64,000 nt of DNA from Marinospirillum perlucidum (lineage in GTDB: Bacteria; Pseudomonadota; Gammaproteobacteria; Pseudomonadales; Halomonadaceae). The stretch is from the NCBI RefSeq assembly GCF_003336805.1, contig NZ_QFWJ01000011.1:1-64000 (forward strand), read 5' to 3'. Shown here one piece after another: positions 51,196 through 60,106 of this stretch; the stretch's first letter is position 1; each line of letters begins with the position of its first letter. A program made the translations under genes and the position numbers. The notes below the pieces were generated by a model. That model was not told the DNA's origin. It was given only the letters and a program-made list of their open reading frames with translations, and made no database searches.

Positions 51196-53094
51196 TCAAT
51201 CGCTCTGATTGTTACTCTTGGATACACTTGCACCCGGCAGATAAAAATAAAAACAGCTGCCCTGGCCTTCACCCGCAGATTCCACCCAGATTTCACCGCC
51301 GTGTCTTTCCACGATCTTGCGGGCCACCGCCAGCCCCACACCGGTGCCTTCATATTCGCCACGCGGGTGTAAGCGCTGGAAGACCTTGAAGAGGCGATCT
51401 TGCTGGCCAGGGTCGATTCCCAGGCCCGCATCACGAATATAAAAGCGCCAGCCCTCCCGAAGCGGTTCAAACCCGATTTGAATCCGTGGCGGCTGACCCC
51501 GGAGGGTATATTTGATGGCATTACTCAAAAGATTTTGCCAGAGACGGGTATATTCATTGCTACTAACGACTAGCTCTGGCCAGTGGTCACTCTGGATTGC
51601 AATGTCTGCCTGGCTGGCCTGAATATCCGGTTGCAGGAACTGCAGGGCTTCATCCAGCCCCCGGCGGCTGGACATGCATTCTTGCGGCTCGCCCTTGCGA
51701 CCGACACGCGAATACTCCAGCAGCGAGAGCAGCATCTGATCCAAACGGGTGGCGCCACCCCGGGCAAAGTCCAACAACTCACGGTGGCGGTCGTCCAGCT
51801 TCGGTCCCAGCCCTTTTTCCAGCAGCTGCAGATAGCTGTTTACCATACGCAGCGGCTGGCGCAGGTCATGGGAGGCCACATAGGCAAACTGTTCCAACTC
51901 GGCATTGGAGGCTGCCAAGGCTTTTTGCTGCTCCTGCAAATGCTGGCGGGCCTCTTCTTCACGGGTAATGTCGGCAGCAATGCCTGCCATACGCTCCAGT
52001 TCTCCGCGTTCATTAAGCACCGGGTAATTGCGGGCGTGAATCCAGCGATGACTGCCATCCGGCCTGATAATGCGATAGGTCTCGTCAAAATAACCCTGGG
52101 CTTCGGGAAGGTGACTAAAGGCCGCCTGAACACGGGGCAGATCCTGCGGATGAATGCTTTCCAGAAAGCTGTCGGGCTGGTCGTAAAGACTCTGGCAACT
52201 GCGCTGCCAGATGCTTTCATAGGCTGGGTTGATATAAAGCATTTCCCTGGCTGTTCTGACCCAGAAAACCACCTCGGTGTTTTCGGCCAGCTGGCGAAAA
52301 CGCAACTCGCTTTCTTCGACCTGGGCCTGGATCTTTTTGCGCTGGGTCGTTTCAAAAATATAGCCGTGCCAGAGACAACCACCGTCAGGCAGCCGCTCCG
52401 GGGTGGCCTGCCCCTCGACCCAGATTTCGCCTTTTTGCGGGTGTTGCACCCGGTATTCATCCTGCCAGACTTCCAGGCTCTCGGCAGAAGCCGCAATACT
52501 GGCCGCTACTCGCGCCTTGTCTCTGGGGTCCAGCACTTGAAAAACCGGTTCGGCTGTCTGTTTAACGGCTTCGGGCGTTGTACCATAGATCGTGGCAATG
52601 CCCGGGCTGGCATAGGGAAAGGAAGCCTGTCCCTGAGCATCAACCCGATACTGGTAGACTACGCCGGGCAGTTGTGCCGCCAGCTTTTGGCTGGAAGTAA
52701 GAAGCTCCTGGATTCTCGCTTCAGCCTGACGATGCGGCGTCAGATTCTGCCAACCACCCAGAAGGATGCGTTGATGACGGCACTGAAACTCCGTCAGAGT
52801 AACCTCCAGAATCAGCACCTCCCCCTGACGGGTCAAATGCTGCCATTCAAAACGCACCCAGCCCTGCTCTGCCAGAGCATTCAGATGGCGACTGACCATC
52901 TCGCTAGAGGGCCCACCATCAGCTTGTAACGGGGGTGATATGGCCTCGGGGCGTTTACCCAGCAATGCCTCTTTGGAATCCATGCCCAGAAGATCCAGCA
53001 CAGCCTGGTTACAATCCAAAAAGCAGCCTTCTTCCATCAGGAAAACTGGCGAGGGGAGTTTTTCAAAGGCACGTGCCAGATCGACAGGATGCAT
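51196..53094 (-). CDS. Multi-PAS soluble histidine kinase with SHDLRQP H-box
   Basis: A 632-residue cytoplasmic kinase with three PAS domains (about 8-125, 135-255, 265-390) and no membrane segment. HisKA has VASHDLRQPLRMVNSY, and the ATPase domain has LLSNAIKYT, DAGLGI and GTGVGLAV. The core is very similar to the kinase at 56163-58292, including the segment LLSLLEYSRVGR. This phytochrome-like kinase core often pairs with Rcp1-type receivers. Its ATG overlaps the stop of the REC-PAS-GGDEF gene (53094), so it is the last member of the module B operon. A 75-bp gap separates it from the next gene. Confidence 0.91.
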   Translation of the reverse strand: MHPVDLARAFEKLPSPVFLMEEGCFLDCNQAVLDLLGMDSKEALLGKRPEAISPPLQADGGPSSEMVSRHLNALAEQGWVRFEWQHLTRQGEVLILEVTLTEFQCRHQRILLGGWQNLTPHRQAEARIQELLTSSQKLAAQLPGVVYQYRVDAQGQASFPYASPGIATIYGTTPEAVKQTAEPVFQVLDPRDKARVAASIAASAESLEVWQDEYRVQHPQKGEIWVEGQATPERLPDGGCLWHGYIFETTQRKKIQAQVEESELRFRQLAENTEVVFWVRTAREMLYINPAYESIWQRSCQSLYDQPDSFLESIHPQDLPRVQAAFSHLPEAQGYFDETYRIIRPDGSHRWIHARNYPVLNERGELERMAGIAADITREEEARQHLQEQQKALAASNAELEQFAYVASHDLRQPLRMVNSYLQLLEKGLGPKLDDRHRELLDFARGGATRLDQMLLSLLEYSRVGRKGEPQECMSSRRGLDEALQFLQPDIQASQADIAIQSDHWPELVVSSNEYTRLWQNLLSNAIKYTLRGQPPRIQIGFEPLREGWRFYIRDAGLGIDPGQQDRLFKVFQRLHPRGEYEGTGVGLAVARKIVERHGGEIWVESAGEGQGSCFYFYLPGASVSKSNNQSD

Positions 53095-54410
53095 CAGTTG
53101 ATCACCTTGGAAGGCTCATAGTGGACCAGCTTAATCTTGTTCTTACCGCCTTTTTTAGCGGCATACATGGATTCATCGGCCAACTCCAGCAAGTGCTCAC
53201 CATCAAATTCACGACAGAAAGTCAGGGCACCCCCAATACTGGCCGACACGCTGAGGAGTTGATCACGCCAGTTAACCGCCTGGCTGATAGTCTGACGACA
53301 GGCTTCGAGCAGGTCATAGAGCTGTTCTTCCCCGCCATGCTCCATTTCCACCAGAATGGCAAATTCGTCACCCCCTAGCCGCGCCAGGGTGTCTTCTTCA
53401 CGAATCAACTGTTGCATTCGCTCGGCGACAGCGACCAGAAGCGCATCGCCGGCGACATGGCCATGGGTATCATTGACCGGTTTGAAGCCATCCAGATCCA
53501 GATAAATCACGGCCTTCAAACCAGCATGACGTTTGGCGCGGATCTGCATCTGTTGAAGACGCTCATTAAAGAGAGTGCGATTGCCCAACCCCGTCAAGGG
53601 GTCACGATAGGCCAGGCTTTCCACCCGATTCTGGGCTTCTTTTTGCTGGGTGATATCACTGAACAGCCCCACATACTGAAGAGTATTGCCGGCAGCATCT
53701 TCAACCCGGGTAATGGAATAGCTGGCGACAAAAAGGCGACCATCCTTGCGGCGATTCCAAAATTCACCTTCCCAGTGCCCCTTGCCATTCAAGGTTTTCC
53801 AGAAATCCTCGTAAAAGGCAGCATCATGGTGACCCGAACGTAAAATCGTTGGCGTTGCACCCAGAACTTCTTCTGCAGAAAAACCTGTAATCCCGGTAAA
53901 GGCCTGGTTGACCGAGATAATCCGATCCTCGGCATCAGTAACTATAATCGCTTCACGCGAGTGCTGGAAAACGGTATAGGCCAGACGCTCATGGGCATCG
54001 CGTTGATGACGGATGAGGGCATAGCGCACGGCCTTGCGCAGTATCCAGGCCTCCACCCCCTTGGTGAGGTAGTCTTCAGCCCCGGATTCTAGGGCAATAT
54101 TGGCCGCTTCGACGTCATCCAGCCCGGTCAATACCACAATCGGCACATCGCGAAAATACCCCCGACAGCGGCTGACGGTTTCCGCGCCCGTGGAATCAGG
54201 CAGGTTTAAATCCAGCAGGATGACTTCGGGCAAAAAGGCTTTGGCACGACAAAGCGAATCGGCTTCTTTCAGGCTGGTCGCAGTGCGAACTTCAAAGGCA
54301 TCCTGGGTTTTTTCCTGCAATTGCCAGTCGATCAGAAAGGCCTCGTCGGGATCATCCTCGATCAATAAGACATTGAGGTTGGGTAAAGCGGAGTTGTTTG
54401 AAAGTGTCAT
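53094..54410 (-). CDS. REC-PAS-GGDEF response regulator (diguanylate cyclase), paralogue of 29023-30318
   Basis: A 438-residue protein from ATG 54410, chosen over the TTG at 54428 because AGGAG lies between them. Receiver (about 12-130, phospho-Asp D67 in LLDLNLPDSTG; KGV in place of the usual KP), PAS/PAC (about 145-265) and GGDEF (about 275-430, ARLGGDEFAILV) are present, with inhibition site REED five residues earlier. It matches the protein at 29023-30318 closely across its whole length, including LLDLNLPDSTG, VLTGLDD and YLDLDGFKPVNDTHGH. Both lie 26 nt after an Rcp1-like receiver gene. Confidence 0.92.
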   Translation of the reverse strand: MTLSNNSALPNLNVLLIEDDPDEAFLIDWQLQEKTQDAFEVRTATSLKEADSLCRAKAFLPEVILLDLNLPDSTGAETVSRCRGYFRDVPIVVLTGLDDVEAANIALESGAEDYLTKGVEAWILRKAVRYALIRHQRDAHERLAYTVFQHSREAIIVTDAEDRIISVNQAFTGITGFSAEEVLGATPTILRSGHHDAAFYEDFWKTLNGKGHWEGEFWNRRKDGRLFVASYSITRVEDAAGNTLQYVGLFSDITQQKEAQNRVESLAYRDPLTGLGNRTLFNERLQQMQIRAKRHAGLKAVIYLDLDGFKPVNDTHGHVAGDALLVAVAERMQQLIREEDTLARLGGDEFAILVEMEHGGEEQLYDLLEACRQTISQAVNWRDQLLSVSASIGGALTFCREFDGEHLLELADESMYAAKKGGKNKIKLVHYEPSKVIN

Positions 54411-54436
54411 GATCAGCGACTCCTGCAAGTAAACAC

Positions 54437-54859
54437 TTAAACCGCCAACTGGGGCAGGCGTACCAACTCCAGCCAGTAATTTTCCAGCCCTCTCAAGGCC
54501 TGAATAAAATCATTCATATCCACGGGCTTGGTCAAAAAACCCACGGCACCCAGGGCATAAGCCCGGTTTATATCCTCGCTGGAACTGGAGGTGGTCAAAA
54601 CCACGACAGGCAGCGGTTTAAAGCAATCCTGCTGTTTCATTTGCTGTAAAAACTCAAAGCCCGACATCCGTGGCATGTTCAAATCCAGCAGAATCAAATC
54701 CGGTGTCTCGCCTTGCTGCAGACGTTCCAGAGCCTCCTGACCATTCTGACAAACCTCGACCTCCAGCAGAAAACGGGCTTCTTCCAGGGCCATGCGTGTC
54801 AGAAAAGCATCGGCTTCATCATCGTCAATTAACAGCAAACGAAAGTCCTTTTTGCTCAT
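54437..54859 (-). CDS. Single-domain response regulator, Rcp1-like
   Basis: A 140-residue receiver with acidic cluster D12-D13-D14, phospho-Asp D59 (LLDLNMPRMSG), Thr in VLTT and Lys in LTKP. The tail DFIQALRGLENYWLELVRLP is shared with the receivers at 30345 and 33557. Its ATG overlaps the stop of the AHHFQEP kinase upstream (ATGA), so the pair is translationally coupled. It has no output domain. Confidence 0.92.
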   Translation of the reverse strand: MSKKDFRLLLIDDDEADAFLTRMALEEARFLLEVEVCQNGQEALERLQQGETPDLILLDLNMPRMSGFEFLQQMKQQDCFKPLPVVVLTTSSSSEDINRAYALGAVGFLTKPVDMNDFIQALRGLENYWLELVRLPQLAV

Positions 54860-56169
54860 TCAGGCTTTTCCTCTTTGGCCAGGGGTAATTCCAGTCGAAA
54901 GCAGGCCCCTCCCAGGTGCTTGGCTGCAACCAGAGTCAACTGGCCACCGCCTGCTTGTATCAGTTTTCTGGCCAGAGCCAGCCCCATGCCCGCTCCGGGA
55001 TGGGTGGCCACGGGTACTAAACGGGTTACGGGTTCAAAAACCTTGTCGCGGTAGCTTTCGGGAATCCCTTGGCCGGCATCTTCAAGATCCAATAAAAAGT
55101 AACCATCTCGGATTTGCCCGGTTAGTTGTAACTGCAGCCCTTCGGGCGTTTGACCATAAGCCTGGGCATTTTCCAGGAGAATCGCCAGTACCTCCTGCAG
55201 GCCTCGTTCGGAAAAAGCCACACGCGGCCAGGGATGACCGACCACTTGCCAGTGCACCTTTTTTTCCTTTGCCAGCTCGCTCAGTAAGTGGGTCACCAAG
55301 GCCTCGACATCCAGCGGTGATGACTTAAAAGCTAGGCTATCCAGCTCCAGGTAGCGTTGCATCCCCTGTAGCAGCGCTCTTAAATAAGCTGCCTGCTGGT
55401 GAATAAAACGCATGGCCGTGGTTTTGAGTTCCTGATTGCCAGCTTCCAGGGCTGTTTCCAGTTGCCCGACAAAGCTGCTGATCCGCCGGACCGGCTCCTG
55501 AAAATGATGGGCCATCATCTGATTGATATGAGAGAGCTCTGTATTCTGGGCGTTGACCTGAACCAGCAGCTGTTCTTTTTCTTTGGACAGCTTGCGCAGA
55601 TAAAAAAGCCCCAGAACCAATGCCAGGATAAACAGCATTTGAACCGCCAGGGCGAGTATAAACATATTTTTCTGGCGCTCCTTGGCCTCGGTCAAGGCTT
55701 GGGTTTGCAAGTCCACCTGCTCTTCCAGTTGCGCGTGGTAATACCAGAGGTGCTCGCCCGAGAGTCTTTCACGGCTTAAGTCCTGGATGACGGAAACCAG
55801 AAACTGGCCCTCGGCAAATTCATAGGGTGCCGAATGAACACTGACGGTTTTTATCCGGCCATCAGCCAAGCGATGGCGGAAAATGAAGAAATCCCGCCCG
55901 CCTTCAGTCGCTCGCTGGCGTTCATCTTCCACCTGCTCTGGAGTCAGGGTATTGATCTCTTGAATCTGCATCTGCGCGAGCTGCTCAGGCGTATAGCCAT
56001 AGAAGTCAGCCGCTGCCGGGTTGGCTGCTAAAATCTGCCCACTGCTTGGATCAATGATCAGCATCTTACTGGGCTGGCGTTCAAAAAAGGTGGCAAAATC
56101 CAGAGCCTGAGTCGCAGCCTGAACCGCACCAGTCATTAAAACCAGCAATAACAAAAGACGGGCTAGCAT
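54856..56169 (-). CDS. Histidine kinase with extracytoplasmic PAS and AHHFQEP H-box (module B)
   Basis: A 437-residue kinase. I chose ATG 56169, which overlaps the upstream TAG and has AGGA before it. The longer reading from 56214 would put 15 polar residues before the signal sequence. From this start there is a signal peptide or TM (1-18), a PAS domain (about 20-130, LIIDPSSGQILAANPAAADFYGY) that must be periplasmic, TM2 (about 169-190), the H-box MMAHHFQEPVRR (phospho-His candidate H221) and an ATPase domain with LLENAQAY and GAGMGLAL. G1 reads DAGQGI. A receiver gene overlaps its end. Confidence 0.87.
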   Translation of the reverse strand: MLARLLLLLVLMTGAVQAATQALDFATFFERQPSKMLIIDPSSGQILAANPAAADFYGYTPEQLAQMQIQEINTLTPEQVEDERQRATEGGRDFFIFRHRLADGRIKTVSVHSAPYEFAEGQFLVSVIQDLSRERLSGEHLWYYHAQLEEQVDLQTQALTEAKERQKNMFILALAVQMLFILALVLGLFYLRKLSKEKEQLLVQVNAQNTELSHINQMMAHHFQEPVRRISSFVGQLETALEAGNQELKTTAMRFIHQQAAYLRALLQGMQRYLELDSLAFKSSPLDVEALVTHLLSELAKEKKVHWQVVGHPWPRVAFSERGLQEVLAILLENAQAYGQTPEGLQLQLTGQIRDGYFLLDLEDAGQGIPESYRDKVFEPVTRLVPVATHPGAGMGLALARKLIQAGGGQLTLVAAKHLGGACFRLELPLAKEEKPE

Positions 56170-58292
56170 TCCTGGTCCTCGCGCAAATCGGTCGGCCAAG
56201 TAAAATAAAAACAACTGCCCTGGCCTTCACCTTCAGATTCCACCCAAATACGTCCACCGTGTCGCTCGACGATCTTGCGCGCCACAGCCAGGCCAACACC
56301 CGTGCCTTCGTAATCGCTACGGCTCTGCAAGCGTTGAAAAACCTGGAAGAGACGATCCATCTGGTCTGGATCAATACCCACGCCATTATCCCGGATGCTG
56401 AAAAGCCAACCGCCTTCTGCAGGTTTGACGGCCAGCTGAATTCTCGGCGTTCGATCCGCTGGCGTGTATTTGATGGCATTACCGATCAGATTCTGCCAAA
56501 GGCGGGTGTATTCATTGCTACTCGCCAGAATCACTGGCCAGTCACCGCTTTGAATCTCTATCTCGGCCTGGCGTCGCTGGATATCCGGTTGCAGGAACTG
56601 CAGGGCTTCATCGATACCCTGGCGGCTGGGCAGGCTTTGTTGAGGTTCACCCTGACGACCCACACGGGAATACTCCAGCAGGGAAAGCAGCATTTGATCC
56701 AGACGGGTCGCACCACCCCGGGCAAATTCCAACAGTTGCTGATGGCGCTCATCCAGTTGCTCGCCCAGGCCTCTTTCCAATAGCTGAAGGTAGCTGTTGA
56801 CCATCCGCAGCGGCTGGCGCAAATCATGGGAGGCAGCATAGGCAAAGTGCTCCAGTTCATTATTGGAGGCCTCCAATTCCTGGCTGTTGGCTTCCAGGGC
56901 CAGAAAGGCTTCCTGCTGGGCCGTGATATCCAGGTGGGTACCGGCTATCCATTCCGGCTCCCCTTCGGGAGTGCGAGAAACAACTCGTCCGCGATCCAGC
57001 ACCCAGATCCAGTGGCCGTCTTTATGCAGCATTCGGCAACGGGCTTCGTAGTAATCCTTTTTTCCGGAAAAATGTGCCTCCAAAGCCTGACCGGATTTTT
57101 CCAGATCACGGGGATGCGCCAGCCTCTCCCAGGTGTGAATATTGACCGGTTGCAGTTCTTCCAGGGTATAACCCGCCATCTCAGCCCAGCGCTGGTTAAA
57201 GCGGGTTTCACCTGTTTGTAGATTCCATTCCCAGGTACCGACCCCGGTACCCCAGACGATGTTGCTCAAACGCTGGCGTTCCTCTTCCAACTGCAGTTGA
57301 TAGCTGTTCACTGCTGCAAGATTTTTACGCATCAAGTGAGTAACCAGAAAGCCCGCAGAAAATAGAAGCAAGGCCAGCCAGATAAAAATCCAGGTCTGGT
57401 CATACCAGCTGGCCATATAATGACTGCGGGCCAGGGAAACCTGGGTATAAAAGGGAAAATCCTCCATGACCTGAAAATAACCCAGACGCTCGACCCCATC
57501 CGTGGAAGCGGTATATTCCAGACTGCCCCGAGTCTGGCCCTGGGTGATCCTCTGGCGAATCGGGTTGTCTTCGGGTAGAGGGCGGTTGAAATCCGTGCGA
57601 TCAAAAACCGGATAGCGAGCCAGCAGGATACTGGAATCAGAGCGGCGCAACAGGCTCACACCACCCTCGCCCACCTCGATATCGGCTAAAATATTTTGGA
57701 TGCGGCCCAGATTAAGTGGCGCATTGATACTCCCCAGAAAGCGGCCTTCACCATCTTCCAGTCGGTGGCTGATTACCAGTATCTGCTCACCGTTGGCCCG
57801 CGAGCGGATCACTCCGGAAAAAGCAAGATGCTCATCGTCCTTTTCCTGAACCCGATGAAAGTGAGGACGGTCGGCAATGCTCATGCTGGTGGGGCGCTGT
57901 CTGGGAGCCAGGCTGCTGACATAAAGACGCCCCTGGTGATCAAAGATATTCAGGTAGTCAACCAGGGGGAAGCTGGCGACCAGCCGTGCCAGGGAGGTCT
58001 GAAGCTGGCGATAGCTTTGCAGATCCATCTCGCGCAGGCTTTCTTCATCCTGCACCTTGTCGGCTGCATAATGAAGCAGATTACTCACCCGCATCAGATC
58101 AGCATGCAGATGAGCATCCAGAAGACCGGTCAGGTTACGCACCTCGGTTCGAGCCTGGGCCTCAGACTGGCGATATTCAAAAACCTGAACCAGCCCCATG
58201 ATCAAATAGACCAGAAGCAGGACCAGCCAGATAATCCTGGGTTTGAGCCAGAAGCGCGAGGCTAACAAAGAGGGCTGGATAGCAGAGGACAT
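56163..58292 (-). CDS. Cache-PAS membrane histidine kinase with SHDLRQP H-box
   Basis: A 709-residue kinase. TM1 is at about 18-38, a large periplasmic double-Cache-like region at about 40-300 (VDYLNIFDHQGRLYVSSL, GSINAPLNLGRIQNILA), TM2 at about 302-324, and PAS/PAC at about 345-470 (GVGTWEWNLQTGETRFNQRW). HisKA has AASHDLRQPLRMVNSY, and the ATPase has LIGNAIKYT, DNGVGI and GTGVGLAV. It opens the second large operon (58292 to about 46421). AAGGAAAGG precedes the ATG. The kinase core is nearly the same as that at 51196-53094. Confidence 0.92.
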   Translation of the reverse strand: MSSAIQPSLLASRFWLKPRIIWLVLLLVYLIMGLVQVFEYRQSEAQARTEVRNLTGLLDAHLHADLMRVSNLLHYAADKVQDEESLREMDLQSYRQLQTSLARLVASFPLVDYLNIFDHQGRLYVSSLAPRQRPTSMSIADRPHFHRVQEKDDEHLAFSGVIRSRANGEQILVISHRLEDGEGRFLGSINAPLNLGRIQNILADIEVGEGGVSLLRRSDSSILLARYPVFDRTDFNRPLPEDNPIRQRITQGQTRGSLEYTASTDGVERLGYFQVMEDFPFYTQVSLARSHYMASWYDQTWIFIWLALLLFSAGFLVTHLMRKNLAAVNSYQLQLEEERQRLSNIVWGTGVGTWEWNLQTGETRFNQRWAEMAGYTLEELQPVNIHTWERLAHPRDLEKSGQALEAHFSGKKDYYEARCRMLHKDGHWIWVLDRGRVVSRTPEGEPEWIAGTHLDITAQQEAFLALEANSQELEASNNELEHFAYAASHDLRQPLRMVNSYLQLLERGLGEQLDERHQQLLEFARGGATRLDQMLLSLLEYSRVGRQGEPQQSLPSRQGIDEALQFLQPDIQRRQAEIEIQSGDWPVILASSNEYTRLWQNLIGNAIKYTPADRTPRIQLAVKPAEGGWLFSIRDNGVGIDPDQMDRLFQVFQRLQSRSDYEGTGVGLAVARKIVERHGGRIWVESEGEGQGSCFYFTWPTDLREDQEC

Positions 58293-58348
58293 AGATACCT
58301 TTCCTTAATCACCCACTAGAGGCTAACAGCTTTCCCTGGAATACCAAC

Positions 58349-58386
58349 AAAAAGGCAGGCGAAATTATATTCGCCTGCCTTTTTTT
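58349..58386. terminator. Strong intrinsic terminator after the CZB chemoreceptor
   Basis: A 13-bp perfect stem AAAGGCAGGCGAA / TTCGCCTGCCTTT has a 6-nt loop, with A- and T-runs on both sides. It ends the minus-strand chemoreceptor transcript and insulates the kinase operon that starts at 58292. Confidence 0.92.
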
Positions 58387-58471
58387 GATACATTTTGACT
58401 AGATTAGTGACACCTTTCAATCGCAATAAAACCCAGCTTAACAAAGCCTCTGCTTTTAAACAAACACTTGA

Positions 58472-59560
58472 TTAGCCGGTAATTTCTGCCTGTAGCCGAT
58501 CGATCAGTTCCACCACCTGATGGCTGGCATCTTCCATGGCTTCCAGGGCTGCCACCATGGCTTCCTGATCCCCTCGGCTACCAGCTTCCAACGCCTGATT
58601 GCCATAGTCATGCACGGATTTGTGGGGGATGTTCAAATCGCGAAAACTTTGCAGATGCTGGTAATGCCTGGAACCATAGCCTTCAAAGTACCATTTGCCT
58701 AAACGGCAGCAGGTATGATCACCCAGGCGTTCACCGAAATCCCCCTGCTGAACTCGGCGGTAAACGTTGTTTTTCCAGACAGCATGATCCAGCTTGACCG
58801 TATTCAGAAAAGCATTGGTAGTGGTTTCATAGATAATCGCCTGCATTCTCTCAGAACGCTGAATCACCTCATCTACCATGGCATCGATCTGCACTGAAGA
58901 GGCCGAGACTTCTTCCGCGCCTTCCAGACTGGTGTCGATCCGCTGCTTGATAACACGGGTCTGATCACTAATCTGTTGGATCATTCTGCCAATTTGCTCA
59001 CTGGCTTCCCTGGCCTTGCCTGCTAGCTGGCGCACTTCATCGGCCACCACAGCAAAGCCCCGACCCTGCTCACCGGCTCTGGCCGCTTCAATGGCCGCAT
59101 TCAGGGAAAGTAAATTGGTTTGATCGGAAATTTCCTGGATCGAGGTGATCAGGTCACCTATTCCTTCAGCCTTTTCGGCCAGTTCTTCTGCCTGATGTGC
59201 ACTGTCTTCAGCCTGGCTCTTAATATTGCCGGCACGCAGGTCAAGCTTTTCAACGGCTGTTCGTGTCTGAGCAAAAACATCATCCAATTGCTTGAGCGCC
59301 TTGCGCTCTTCAATCAGGGCTCCGGCACTGGCTGCCAAGCCTTCACGAATTGCTTCCAGCATATCGGCACCTTTCAAGGAGGTCGCCGTAACATCACAAT
59401 GACCTTTGGAGTCCAGCGACTGATGCAAAGCCTGCTTTTCTTGCTGCTCCTGGTGCAATTGCAGTTCCAGCTCCTCCACTCGGCGCGCAAAATCCTGCTC
59501 TTGTTGTTGCAGTTGTTGCCGGAGTTGGTTCACCTCTTTTTTCAAGCCTTGATTAAACAT
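58472..59560 (-). CDS. Cytosolic chemoreceptor with CZB zinc-binding domain
   Basis: A 362-residue soluble chemoreceptor. ATG 59560 (AGGGTG upstream) is preferred to a TTG at 59614. A coiled coil (about 1-50, Gln/Glu rich) is followed by the signalling hairpin ([39 protein letters not shown]). The C-terminal CZB domain has [24 protein letters not shown] and [13 protein letters not shown], giving the His/Cys zinc site. CZB receptors sense zinc or hypochlorous-acid-type oxidants in characterised members. Such proteins often act on diguanylate cyclases or the chemotaxis array; which applies here is unknown. A strong terminator follows. Confidence 0.91.
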   Translation of the reverse strand: MFNQGLKKEVNQLRQQLQQQEQDFARRVEELELQLHQEQQEKQALHQSLDSKGHCDVTATSLKGADMLEAIREGLAASAGALIEERKALKQLDDVFAQTRTAVEKLDLRAGNIKSQAEDSAHQAEELAEKAEGIGDLITSIQEISDQTNLLSLNAAIEAARAGEQGRGFAVVADEVRQLAGKAREASEQIGRMIQQISDQTRVIKQRIDTSLEGAEEVSASSVQIDAMVDEVIQRSERMQAIIYETTTNAFLNTVKLDHAVWKNNVYRRVQQGDFGERLGDHTCCRLGKWYFEGYGSRHYQHLQSFRDLNIPHKSVHDYGNQALEAGSRGDQEAMVAALEAMEDASHQVVELIDRLQAEITG

Positions 59561-59630
59561 AGACACCCTGTCTTTATTGTTAATAGTTGTTAATCCTGGC
59601 CGGAAGGACTCCAAGAGTTCATCCCAGCCT

Positions 59631-60002
59631 TTACACTCGGGACTGGCCTGAACCGCTAAAAGGAAGCAGTCGCCCAGGTTGTTTTGACGTCTTCGTGGCC
59701 TCTACTGACCGGTCAGAGTGACCTGCGTCAGGAAAAGCATGCAAGAGTTGATTAAGCTCCTGGAAATGCTCATGCATGAGTGCAGAAATATCCAGAGCCG
59801 CGCCCAGCCCCTTCCCTGATGCCCGGGCACGAATGGCCTGCATCTTGAAAAGCAGATAGCGGGGGTGATCCTGCCTGTCTTCAGGAATCAGATCCAGCGT
59901 CTGCTGGTTCATCTTCTGACAATAATCATCCAGGCGTCCTTCCTGGTGCATCGCAAGCAATTCATCAAAACTGGCTAAAACGGGCCATTTCCTGATCGCC
60001 AT
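59631..60002 (-). CDS. Small hypothetical protein (DUF3135-like)
   Basis: A protein of about 123 residues with the N-terminal pattern [32 protein letters not shown] and [15 protein letters not shown]. From memory this resembles DUF3135 proteins of gammaproteobacteria. The C-terminal 25 residues are polar and low in complexity. No membrane segment or catalytic motif is visible. ATG 60002 is preferred to the GTG at 60011 because GAGG is placed better. It lies 70 bp before the CZB chemoreceptor on the same strand and may be co-expressed. Function unknown. Confidence 0.6.
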   Translation of the reverse strand: MAIRKWPVLASFDELLAMHQEGRLDDYCQKMNQQTLDLIPEDRQDHPRYLLFKMQAIRARASGKGLGAALDISALMHEHFQELNQLLHAFPDAGHSDRSVEATKTSKQPGRLLPFSGSGQSRV

Positions 60003-60106
60003 AACCTGCACCTCACAGTATCAGTTCTAGTCGTTGGCTAGTCACCAAGTAACTAAATGTTATCTGCAAAATGCTTGTACAGGAAATGTAAATGTATCTC
60101 TTTGTA

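Noticed and set aside
51583-52929. Long open frame (448 codons) on the plus strand
   Set aside because: It is antisense to the triple-PAS kinase, whose motifs are complete. Long antisense frames are expected at this GC content.
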